A stretch of DNA of 6,045 nucleotides from JBILVQ01 sp044370375. GTDB lineage: Bacteria; Bacteroidota; Bacteroidia; UBA4408. The position numbers and the translations under genes are program-made. This document shows positions 1 through 5,821 of this stretch, one piece after another. The notes below the pieces were generated by a model, which saw nothing but the letters and a program-made list of their open reading frames with translations, was not told where the DNA came from and made no database searches. The DNA lies in the NCBI GenBank assembly GCA_044370375.1, contig JBILVQ010000188.1:1-6045 (forward strand), read 5' to 3'. Each line of letters opens with the position of its first letter. The first letter of the stretch is position 1.

Positions 1-395
1 AAATGGAGGACATTAAGTTGAATTCGCCCCTGGCTGTTGCTGTGATTGTTGATGTAAGGTCAAACGAAAGGTTTGAGGGAATTCATGAACCCATCGATTT
101 GGTGGCAGGCCATATTCCTGGAGCTGTGAATATTCCCTTTACTGAGAATTTAGATAGTAAGGGTTTATTCCATTCTGCTGATATTTTGCGTGATAAATAT
201 TTACCCCTTATGAAGTTGCAAGAGGCCAATCAAATCACCGTTCACTGTGGTTCTGGTGTTACAGCTTGTCATACCCTTTTGGCAATGGATCATGCTGGTT
301 TCGAAATTCCTGCTTTGTATGTAGGTTCCTGGAGCGAATGGAGTCGCAACAATAAACCCATGGCTACCGGGAAATCTCAAGTGAAATTTCTTTGA
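1..395 (+). CDS. Sulfurtransferase (rhodanese/3-mercaptopyruvate type), C-terminal catalytic part, 5' truncated
   Basis: This is the C-terminal rhodanese domain of a tandem-domain sulfurtransferase, which moves a sulfane sulfur from thiosulfate or 3-mercaptopyruvate to an acceptor via a cysteine persulfide, normally in the cytoplasm. Counting from the first Met codon at 3, IVDVRSNERFEG (15-26) and AGHIPGAVNIPF (35-46) are the usual rhodanese start motifs. The active-site loop is CGSGVTA (82-88) with catalytic Cys82, and the domain closes with LYVGSWSEWS (105-114). The loop CGSGVTA matches 3-mercaptopyruvate sulfurtransferases such as E. coli SseA, whereas thiosulfate-specific rhodaneses usually have CRKGVTA. 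The Met at position 3 is probably internal: domain 2 of the family begins about here, a linker and inactive N-terminal rhodanese domain normally precede it, and no stop codon separates it from the window edge. The next gene starts 84 bases downstream. Domain and family are secure; substrate preference is inferred from the loop alone. Confidence 0.9.
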   Translation, partial: MEDIKLNSPLAVAVIVDVRSNERFEGIHEPIDLVAGHIPGAVNIPFTENLDSKGLFHSADILRDKYLPLMKLQEANQITVHCGSGVTACHTLLAMDHAGFEIPALYVGSWSEWSRNNKPMATGKSQVKFL

Positions 396-479
396 TAGCT
401 TTTTCCGCGCAGATTTATTTGTTCCTGAATTTTGAATTGTCAAAAGTCTTCTCAAATTTGTAATCCTAATCCGGAAGTT

Positions 480-902
480 ATGGCCGAAATAAAAACAAAA
501 CCAACTGCTGTAAAAGTTGCTGATTTTATCAACGCTTTCGCTGATACAGAGCAAAAGAAGAAAGATGCATTTGAACTGTTGAAAATTATGCAGGAACATA
601 CCGGCTTTGAACCGCAAATGTGGGGACCAAGCATTATTGGTTTTGGTACCTATCACTATAAATCTGACCGAAGCAAGCAGGAAGGTGATTGGCCTTTGGT
701 AGGTTTTTCTCCGCGCAAAGCAGCCATTTCACTCTACGTTTTTTCAGGGGCTCCGGGCCAAGACGAAATGCTGAAAAATTTGGGCAAGTTTAAAATGGGA
801 AAAGGTTGTATCTATGTGAAGAAATTATCCGACATCAATGTGGAGGTGGTAAAACAATTAATGGATTCTACCATTCATTTTCTTAGAAAAAAATTTCCAT
901 AA
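480..902 (+). CDS. DUF1801 domain-containing protein
   Basis: A complete 140-residue cytoplasmic protein made of a single DUF1801 domain (YdhG-like fold). Hallmarks in order are MWGPSIIGFGTYHY (47-60), GDWPLVGFSPRKAAISLY (69-86) and LGKFKMGKGCIYVKKLSDI (101-119), all strongly conserved in this family, so identity is secure. The molecular function of the family is not established; there is no signal peptide or membrane segment, and no recognisable catalytic motif. I place the start at the ATG at 480 because homologous proteins typically begin MAE-x-KTKP; the open frame extends upstream to a TTG at 432, but those extra 16 residues (Cys/Asn/Gln rich) resemble no family N-terminus. The upstream GGAAG (473-477) is too close to the ATG to be a good ribosome binding site, which is normal for Bacteroidota. 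It lies 84 bases after the sulfurtransferase and 80 before the serine hydrolase, so co-transcription is possible but not shown. Confidence 0.88.
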   Translation: MAEIKTKPTAVKVADFINAFADTEQKKKDAFELLKIMQEHTGFEPQMWGPSIIGFGTYHYKSDRSKQEGDWPLVGFSPRKAAISLYVFSGAPGQDEMLKNLGKFKMGKGCIYVKKLSDINVEVVKQLMDSTIHFLRKKFP

Positions 903-922
903 GTTAGGCTATATTTTGTGTC

Positions 923-950
923 TTGCTTTTTTGTCGTTGACGTGATTTTG
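923..950 (+). promoter_or_regulatory. Weak candidate promoter before the serine hydrolase
   Basis: A TTG at 923-925 and the octamer TGATTTTG at 943-950 are 17 bases apart. The octamer differs by one base from the Bacteroidota -7 consensus TAnnTTTG, and the spacing falls near the expected range for a -33 TTG. Transcription would begin around 955-958, leaving a leader of about 25 bases before the ATG at 983. The region is T-rich, so a chance match is likely. Confidence 0.2.
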
Positions 951-982
951 TTTTGTGGTGTTCATTTATTTTGCAATGGAAT

Positions 983-2335
983 ATGCGTTTGATTTTTAGC
1001 TTCATTTTTTTGTTTTGTTTTCATGGGTGTGTAATGGCCCAAAACCCTGAATACAAAGCTTCTATTGATAGTTTCCTTACTTATTTAAAGAAGGAAAATG
1101 CCTTTTCGGGAAGGGTAACATTGCAAAAATTCGATAAAGAAATTTATTCGGGGAATTATAGTTTATTTTCGAAGGGAACCAATGCTTATAAGGTGGGTTC
1201 AGTCACCAAGGTCTTTACAGCCATGATCGTTTATCAGTTGATGGATGAAAAACAATTATCGGCTGATACAAAACTTTCAAAATTTTTTCCCGGCATTCGA
1301 AACGCTGATGAAATTACCATCGCCAATCTTCTATCGCATAACAGCGGAATCTATAATGTTACTGCTGTTGATGAGTATTATGCTTCACGTACAAAGTATT
1401 ATTCACGAAGTGATATTGTGGATTTAATCAATAGACATTCTCCTGCTTTCAAACCCAATGCCGATCAATCCTACAGCAATTCCAACTATATATTATTAGG
1501 ATTTATCATCGAAGATGTCACCAAGAAATCTTATGAAGAGAATGTGCAGGAGCGCTTTCAACAAAAAATGAAATTGACCGGCACCTATTGCGAAACCTCG
1601 GGAAAGAAATACCCCGCGCGTGAATCTTCATATCTTTTCAATGGCGAGGAATGGAAAGAGGATGTTGATTCAGATCCTTCACTTCCCTTTGCAGCCGGTG
1701 CCATGGTTTCTACCACCGAAGATTTATGCAGCATGATGTTTCAACTCGCATACAAAAACTGCCTCTCTGATTCCTCTTTCTCGATGATGAAGAGATTAAG
1801 AGGCAAGAGAATGGGTCATGGCTTGTTTAAGGCGCCCTTCTTCGACAAAACAGGTTGGGGTCACAATGGAAGAATTGATGAATTTAGGTCTTTCGTTTTG
1901 TATTTTCCCGAAGACAGTTTGATTTTGGCCCTAACATCAAATGGTATGCGGGTTGATTTGAACCAAGTAGTTCTTGGAGTGCTCTCTTGTTATTATGGCA
2001 AAAAACAAGCCTATCCTGTAATCCCTAAAGCAGTGGCTATTGGTCCGCCAACCAACCTTTTTACAGGTATTTACAAAGCCAAAGTTTTTCGTTTCATCAC
2101 GGTAGCAAAGCTGCGGATAACAGAGGCAGGAAAAGATCATCTTTATATGAGTCAGGCCCTTGGTCCAAATGAAACTGAAAAGGGATTGTTGGTTCGCAAG
2201 AGCGAATATGTTTTTTATTCGGAACAGGCCGGAGGGGATCTTGAATTCCGATTGAACAAAAAGGGAAAAGTAAAGGGTTTTATTATTCAGCAGGGAAAAA
2301 TCAAGATTCGCTGCAAGAAGATAAAGCGACAATAG
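983..2335 (+). CDS. Secreted serine hydrolase, beta-lactamase class C / PBP-like fold
   Basis: A 450-residue exported serine hydrolase of the beta-lactamase-related family (Pfam Beta-lactamase; penicillin-binding-protein-like). A signal peptide occupies residues 1-19 (MRLIF start, Phe-rich core) with a likely signal peptidase I site VMA|Q, so the enzyme should act in the periplasm or outside. The fold motifs are present: SxxK as SVTK (Ser73 nucleophile, Lys76), LLSHNSGI (116-123), YxN as YSN (Tyr164-Asn166), and HxG as HNG (294-296). A KTG (289-291) sits just before the HNG. The segment from about 345 to 450, beginning near FTGIYKA (360-366), is a separate beta-rich C-terminal region such as many of these enzymes carry. 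The ATG at 983 is chosen because it puts the charged residue directly before the hydrophobic core; the TTG at 953 would add 10 residues and spoil the signal. Members include esterases, D-aminopeptidases, peptidoglycan carboxypeptidases and lactamases, so the substrate cannot be told. No gene partner is evident. Confidence 0.9.
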   Translation: MRLIFSFIFLFCFHGCVMAQNPEYKASIDSFLTYLKKENAFSGRVTLQKFDKEIYSGNYSLFSKGTNAYKVGSVTKVFTAMIVYQLMDEKQLSADTKLSKFFPGIRNADEITIANLLSHNSGIYNVTAVDEYYASRTKYYSRSDIVDLINRHSPAFKPNADQSYSNSNYILLGFIIEDVTKKSYEENVQERFQQKMKLTGTYCETSGKKYPARESSYLFNGEEWKEDVDSDPSLPFAAGAMVSTTEDLCSMMFQLAYKNCLSDSSFSMMKRLRGKRMGHGLFKAPFFDKTGWGHNGRIDEFRSFVLYFPEDSLILALTSNGMRVDLNQVVLGVLSCYYGKKQAYPVIPKAVAIGPPTNLFTGIYKAKVFRFITVAKLRITEAGKDHLYMSQALGPNETEKGLLVRKSEYVFYSEQAGGDLEFRLNKKGKVKGFIIQQGKIKIRCKKIKRQ

Positions 2336-2623
2336 GTCCTTGCTTATCGGACAAGGTGTTGTTGTGAAATTGAATTTTAGACTTTGTTTTTTAGTTTTTA
2401 TTACTTTTAGACGATTAAACAAAAAACAGATCCTCGATTCTAATTTAAAAACTTGTTTTTTTCAATTTGAACCCTAAACTCAAACTTGGCTTAAGCCTTT
2501 TCTTTATTGCTCACATTTTTGCCCATGTGGCCATGCTTACCGGTGAACAATTGTTTAATGTTTAACGATTTTATTTTAGGAGCGAGAAAGTAGAATGGAA
2601 AGAAAAATATTCAATTTAGGACA
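2336..2623. other. AT-rich intergenic region of 288 bases between the serine hydrolase and the YdeI-like gene
   Basis: No convincing gene lies here. It contains a short inverted repeat just after the upstream stop codon (2338-2356), two copies of TTTTAGAC (2375-2382 and 2405-2412, 30 bases apart), an A/T inverted repeat AAAAAC-TT-GTTTTT (2447-2460), a 10-base palindrome AACAATTGTT (2546-2555) overlapping a near-tandem GTTTAAT/GTTTAAC (2553-2566), and an open frame ending at 2565 that reads as a hydrophobic peptide but has no ATG at its beginning. The promoter of the downstream gene should lie here, but I see no clean TAnnTTTG box. Confidence 0.5.
2338..2356 (+). terminator. Weak hairpin after the serine hydrolase stop codon
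   Basis: CCTTG (2338-2342) can pair with CAAGG (2352-2356) around a 9-base loop, beginning 3 bases after the stop codon. An alternative pairing GTCC/GGAC uses overlapping bases. The stem is only 5 base pairs and no uninterrupted T-tract follows directly, so this is at best a weak terminator. Confidence 0.2.
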
Positions 2624-3247
2624 ATGAACAAAAGTGCTGATTTGTATTTCTTAGAAGGATGCGGTCGTTGCGCTTTGGGTGGAACGCCTCAATGTAAAGT
2701 GCATCGCTATCCCGAAGTTCTCAAGTTGCTGCGCGCTATTGCCCTCGAATCGGGACTCACAGAAGAAGCCAAATGGGGTGTTCCCTGTTATACTTATCAG
2801 GGGAAGAATATTGCCATGCTCAGTGCCTTTAACGATTTTGCTTTCCTCAGTTTTTTCAAGGGCTCACTTTTGGCCGATGATAAGAAAATTCTTAGTGCTG
2901 CCGGAGAAAATTCTCAAGCAGGTCGTTTCGCTAAATTTACCGATGCCAAAGAGGTTAGTAAACATAAAAAGACTTTGCTCGCCTATTTGTTTGAAGCCAT
3001 TGAATTAGAAAGGGCAGGTGCAAAAGTTGTTTTCAAAGATGTTTCGGAATATGAAGTTCCGGAAGAATTAAACGAATTTTTTCAGAAAAATACAGCCTTT
3101 CAAAAAGCTTTTGAAGCCCTTACGCCCGGACGGCAAAAAGGTTATTTATTGCATTTTAACGGAGCGAAACAATCAGCTACTAAAAAGTCGCGTATTGAAA
3201 AGTGTATTCCCAAAGTGATGAGTGGAAAAGGTTTTCATGATTATTAG
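2624..3247 (+). CDS. YdeI/OmpD-associated family protein with DUF1801 core and N-terminal Cys cluster
   Basis: A complete 207-residue protein with three parts. Residues 11-27 hold a Cys/His cluster, GCGRC...TPQCKVH (Cys13, Cys16, Cys24, His27; spacing C-x2-C-x7-C-x2-H). About 28-130 is a DUF1801-type domain, with KWGVPCYTYQGKNI (50-63) and FLSFFKG (74-80). About 143-207 is the YdeI/OmpD-associated C-terminal region, with the conserved LTPGRQKGYLLHF (166-178) and SRIEKCIPKV (189-198). This architecture is familiar from Bacteroidota; its biochemical role is unknown to me. There is no signal peptide, so despite the family name a cytoplasmic protein is expected. The cluster has a plausible metal-ligand pattern, but metal binding is inference. 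The ATG at 2624 follows an A-rich leader without a strong ribosome binding site. The gene ends 9 bases from the stop of the convergent permease gene. It is the second DUF1801-type protein in this window, but it shares little sequence with the one at 480-902 beyond the core pattern. Confidence 0.88.
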   Translation: MNKSADLYFLEGCGRCALGGTPQCKVHRYPEVLKLLRAIALESGLTEEAKWGVPCYTYQGKNIAMLSAFNDFAFLSFFKGSLLADDKKILSAAGENSQAGRFAKFTDAKEVSKHKKTLLAYLFEAIELERAGAKVVFKDVSEYEVPEELNEFFQKNTAFQKAFEALTPGRQKGYLLHFNGAKQSATKKSRIEKCIPKVMSGKGFHDY

Positions 3248-3260
3248 GACATCATCCTAA
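3244..3260. terminator. Symmetric hairpin covering both convergent stop codons
   Basis: TTAGGA (3244-3249) and TCCTAA (3255-3260) form a perfect 6-base-pair inverted repeat around the loop CATCA. The left arm includes the TAG stop (3245-3247) of the plus-strand gene and the right arm includes the stop (3257-3259) of the minus-strand permease gene. On the plus strand it is followed by T-rich sequence (3267-3270 and 3277-3282), which is compatible with a weak terminator; on the minus strand there is no T-tract. A bidirectional terminator is an inference, and the stem is short and moderate in GC. Confidence 0.35.
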
Positions 3261-4726
3261 GATAAGTTTTCGGTGTGTTTTTCTTCCAAATTCCTCCATA
3301 GCAGAACCAGATAATAAATTAACATCGAGGCCTGGAGGAAGGGGGAGAGAAGCATCAAGAAATTACCCTCTGTGTTCAAAGGATAGAAAATCCACTCAAT
3401 ATTACTATCCCTTACAAGGGCAGGAGCAATCACATATAATACCACCAAGAGCAATAGGGCAGTTCCATCGGCTCTTTTCCTTTTCCCTGAAAGATTAATC
3501 AGAAGAATTAAAGAAACATCACGCAACAAAAAGAAAAAAGCTGCAATGGGAACAAGGGCATAGGCTGCGATGTTGCTATTCATTTGGTCGAAAAAAGCTT
3601 GTATTAAGAAATCGCCTCTTTGATCAAGATAAGCAGAACTACCATTACTGGAACGGCACATTAAAAAAACAATACAAGTTAAAACAGACATTCCTGCAGA
3701 AAAAATTAGACCAACGAGCCAAAGGGGAGCTTGCGTATAGAATTTACGATAGTTTTTGTTTTTCCACGACAGTAAAGCTTCTCTTATGGGAATAAATTCT
3801 TTTGGTTCAGCCATGGCCATTATCCAGGTAATGAAAAAGTAGCCTATGGCAATACTTGCTGCAATGGCAGATGCTACCAAAATTTTTTCGATTCCTAAAT
3901 AATTTGGCCTGACAAAATATCCTGTTAGATAAATGGCTAAACTAATCAGGAAAATTACCCACCATTTTAACCCGTTTTCATATTGAAATTCTGTTCTGAA
4001 GCTGCGGTACAATCCGGCAACAATCCAGGAACAAAAAAACACTGGACTTAATAAACTACTGAAAATGCCGAAATTTATTTTGTACCAGTATAAATTGTTA
4101 GCAACACCAAAAATACGGCTTTGGTTCTCGTTAAATCCGTTTACGATAAAGCTAAGGCCAAAAATGGCAAGGAATATGGCCGAGGTGCTTTTTATTTTTC
4201 TTCTTCCATCTCCTTTTCTTATTTGCATAAGAGATGAAAGGATGGTAAAGCCCTGCAATGCAATGGCAGTTAAGATAACATTCAGCATGCTTACAAACGA
4301 AACAAGCATTGAGTGGTGGTTGGAAAGTATGGATGAAACAAAGTAAATAAACAAACAGATAATTCCTCCGTACCAATTATAAATAGTACTTCCAAACAAT
4401 TTACCGATCGTCATTTTCATCGGACTGATGGTACTCATTCGCTGCCAATCCCATGTTTTGTTATTGTATTCATCCAATATTCCATCGGCAGCCGATTTGG
4501 CACCCCAAATTCCGGTGATGAGCAAAAAAGCGATCAGCGAAAACTGACACAGTTTGTCATAATCATTCCATCCGGATCCCATGCTAAAATCATTGCCACC
4601 AAAACTTAATATTAAACCTGCAAGCAATACAAGGATAACCGGCATGAGTACCAGTCTTTGTGAGGTCAATTCCAATTTAAAATTCCTGGCCAGCTCAGGA
4701 TTTAACTTTAATAATTCACGGTTCAT
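3257..4726 (-). CDS. ABC transporter permease, large polytopic (ABC-2-like)
   Basis: A 489-residue integral membrane protein, the presumed transmembrane partner of the ATPase encoded directly upstream. I count about 12 hydrophobic segments by eye, near residues 25-43, 62-80, 114-134, 142-165, 182-197, 218-240, 253-271, 281-304, 333-355, 386-408, 422-437 and 455-477. After the second helix comes DEYNNKTWDWQRMSTISPMKMTIGKLFG (in pieces, 85-112), the acidic-then-KTWD-then-SPMK-then-GK pattern typical of ABC-2 exporter permeases at the cytoplasmic coupling face. Typical ABC-2 permeases have six helices, so this one is about twice as large. The start is the ATG at 4726, 6 bases after the ATPase stop; the frame also has a TTG at 4732 that would add only two residues. 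The tight spacing indicates a two-gene operon with translational linkage. The substrate is unknown: no drug-, antibiotic- or polysaccharide-specific neighbour is present. Family assignment is confident by context, less by motif. Confidence 0.85.
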   Translation of the reverse strand: MNRELLKLNPELARNFKLELTSQRLVLMPVILVLLAGLILSFGGNDFSMGSGWNDYDKLCQFSLIAFLLITGIWGAKSAADGILDEYNNKTWDWQRMSTISPMKMTIGKLFGSTIYNWYGGIICLFIYFVSSILSNHHSMLVSFVSMLNVILTAIALQGFTILSSLMQIRKGDGRRKIKSTSAIFLAIFGLSFIVNGFNENQSRIFGVANNLYWYKINFGIFSSLLSPVFFCSWIVAGLYRSFRTEFQYENGLKWWVIFLISLAIYLTGYFVRPNYLGIEKILVASAIAASIAIGYFFITWIMAMAEPKEFIPIREALLSWKNKNYRKFYTQAPLWLVGLIFSAGMSVLTCIVFLMCRSSNGSSAYLDQRGDFLIQAFFDQMNSNIAAYALVPIAAFFFLLRDVSLILLINLSGKRKRADGTALLLLVVLYVIAPALVRDSNIEWIFYPLNTEGNFLMLLSPFLQASMLIYYLVLLWRNLEEKHTENLS

Positions 4727-4732
4727 AATCAA

Positions 4733-5650
4733 TTATTTTGCTTGTTCTCGGATGGTTTTTAAATATTCGTCTTGCATGTTGATTTTGTGTTCACCAAATT
4801 CAAGGGGTTGAAAATCTTGTTCAATAAACCATAGCATCAGTTTTTTTCTGCTGATGCTTTCTTCATGAAATGAAATAAGCAGCGTATTGTTTTCTTTTTG
4901 AACGCTGTTAATTCCATCAAGCGTTTTTAGTGCATCCACAAGGAAAGGAGGAAGATGCTCCAACACCACCCTGAATAAGACCATGCCTGCCTCTTGTCGT
5001 TTGAGGGCTCTTTTTTCGGCAATGCTGCCATTGTTGAGCACCAGCATTTCTGTGGAATAATCTTCTAGTTCGGCAAGAATATGGGATGAAACCAGTATGG
5101 TGATGCCGGTGGAATTAAGGGTTAGTAATAAATTCGACAAGGCATAACGTGCCTCCGGGTCTAGTCCGGATGCAGGTTCATCCAACAACAATACTTTTGG
5201 ATTGTGGATAATGGCCTGTGCAATACCAACCCTTTGGCGCATGCCGCGACTAAGCTTGCTGATTTCTTTTTCAACAAAACTTTCTACTCCTGTAAGTCCT
5301 ATTGCCCATTCCACTTTTTCAAGGGCTGCATCCAAATCGGGAATACGACTGCAAGCAATATAGGTTAAACTATTTCTAACACTTAGGTCATCGTACAATC
5401 CAAAAAAATCTGAGAGATAGCCAATGTTTCGGTGCGCAAAATGTGGGTCTTCAAGAATGTTTACCCCATCAATATAAATTTCACCAACCATGGGTTTTTG
5501 CAAGGCGGCAATGCAACGCATGAGGGTTGTCTTTCCGGCTCCATTGGGTCCTACCAAAGCGGTAATACTTCCTTTATCAATGGTAAAACTAACATTTTTT
5601 AGTGCTGTTTTATCCATGTATTCATAACCTAAATGCTGTACTGTTATCAT
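4733..5650 (-). CDS. ABC transporter ATP-binding protein (ABC-2/CcmA-type exporter ATPase)
   Basis: A 305-residue cytoplasmic ATPase that powers the permease encoded downstream. In order it shows the A-loop region (GYEY, 8-11), Walker A GPNGAGKTT (34-42), IGYLSDFFGLYDDLSV (76-91), signature LSRGMRQR (133-140), Walker B VLLLDEP (153-159), D-loop SGLD (161-164) and the H-loop His190 in LVSSH. All catalytic elements look intact. The usual Q-loop glutamine after IGYL is replaced by Ser-Asp (80-81), and the signature reads LSRGM rather than LSGGQ; both variants occur in ABC-2 type exporter ATPases. Residues from about 220 to 305 form the C-terminal extension common in that group. The ATG at 5650 is chosen (MITVQHLGYEY); the TTG at 5686 that would extend the frame by 12 residues lies inside the likely -7 promoter box. 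The substrate cannot be inferred. Confidence 0.93.
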   Translation of the reverse strand: MITVQHLGYEYMDKTALKNVSFTIDKGSITALVGPNGAGKTTLMRCIAALQKPMVGEIYIDGVNILEDPHFAHRNIGYLSDFFGLYDDLSVRNSLTYIACSRIPDLDAALEKVEWAIGLTGVESFVEKEISKLSRGMRQRVGIAQAIIHNPKVLLLDEPASGLDPEARYALSNLLLTLNSTGITILVSSHILAELEDYSTEMLVLNNGSIAEKRALKRQEAGMVLFRVVLEHLPPFLVDALKTLDGINSVQKENNTLLISFHEESISRKKLMLWFIEQDFQPLEFGEHKINMQDEYLKTIREQAK

Positions 5651-5683
5651 TTTTTGCTTGTTGAGGTATGTTCCTTGATAAAG

Positions 5684-5691
5684 CAAATATA
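5684..5691 (-). promoter_or_regulatory. Bacteroidota-type -7 promoter box for the ABC operon
   Basis: On the minus strand these bases read TATATTTG, a perfect match to the Bacteroidota -7 consensus TAnnTTTG. Initiation about 5-7 bases downstream (near 5677-5679) would give a leader of roughly 28 bases to the ATG at 5650. The -33 element is poor: only a TTC-containing pyrimidine stretch lies about 20 bases upstream, not TTG. The location, directly before a two-gene operon in a divergent gap, supports the call. Confidence 0.55.
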
Positions 5692-5700
5692 ATTCTTTTG

Positions 5701-5805
5701 ATGAAAGAGAGAATTTTTTTTCTTGCTTTAGCCGTTATTTGTTTTTGCGTTTGTTTGATCATTGCCAACGATGAGAGAAGGTCATTGTTGATAGAAAATT
5801 GTTAA
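5701..5805 (+). CDS. Possible small single-span membrane peptide (34 residues)
   Basis: An ATG-initiated frame encodes a 34-residue peptide with a charged start (MKER), a hydrophobic stretch (about residues 5-22, containing three Cys in VICFCVCL), and a polar tail with DERRSLL ending in Cys. This is the layout of a small inner-membrane protein or an uncleaved signal anchor. It ends 16 bases before the membrane-protein gene at 5822 and on the same strand, so the two could be co-transcribed. Against it, T-rich intergenic DNA readily produces hydrophobic frames, no ribosome binding site or good promoter is visible, and I recognise no family. It may simply be the leader of the next gene. Confidence 0.27.
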   Translation: MKERIFFLALAVICFCVCLIIANDERRSLLIENC

Positions 5806-5821
5806 TTTTACCAAAAGATAA

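Noticed and set aside
3..5. ATG as the true start of the sulfurtransferase
   Set aside because: The family's C-terminal domain begins here after a linker and an N-terminal domain; a start exactly at the window edge is most likely an internal Met.
383..390. GAAATTTC palindrome near the sulfurtransferase stop as a terminator
   Set aside because: It is A/T-only in its core, lies within the coding sequence and has no loop, so no stable hairpin is expected.
432..479. TTG-initiated 16-residue N-terminal extension of the DUF1801 protein
   Set aside because: The extension does not resemble the family, which starts at the MAE-x-KTKP motif encoded from 480.
201..656. Long minus-strand open frame of 151 codons across the sulfurtransferase end and the DUF1801 start
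   Set aside because: It overlaps two well-supported plus-strand genes and its translation resembles no family.
2378..2386. TAGACTTTG as a -7 promoter box
   Set aside because: It has three bases instead of two between TA and TTTG, no properly spaced TTG upstream, and lies about 240 bases from the next start codon.
1937..2422. Minus-strand open frame of 161 codons opposite the serine hydrolase C-terminus
   Set aside because: It is antisense to a clear gene, and its low-complexity, Phe/Leu/Lys-rich content is typical of a shadow frame.
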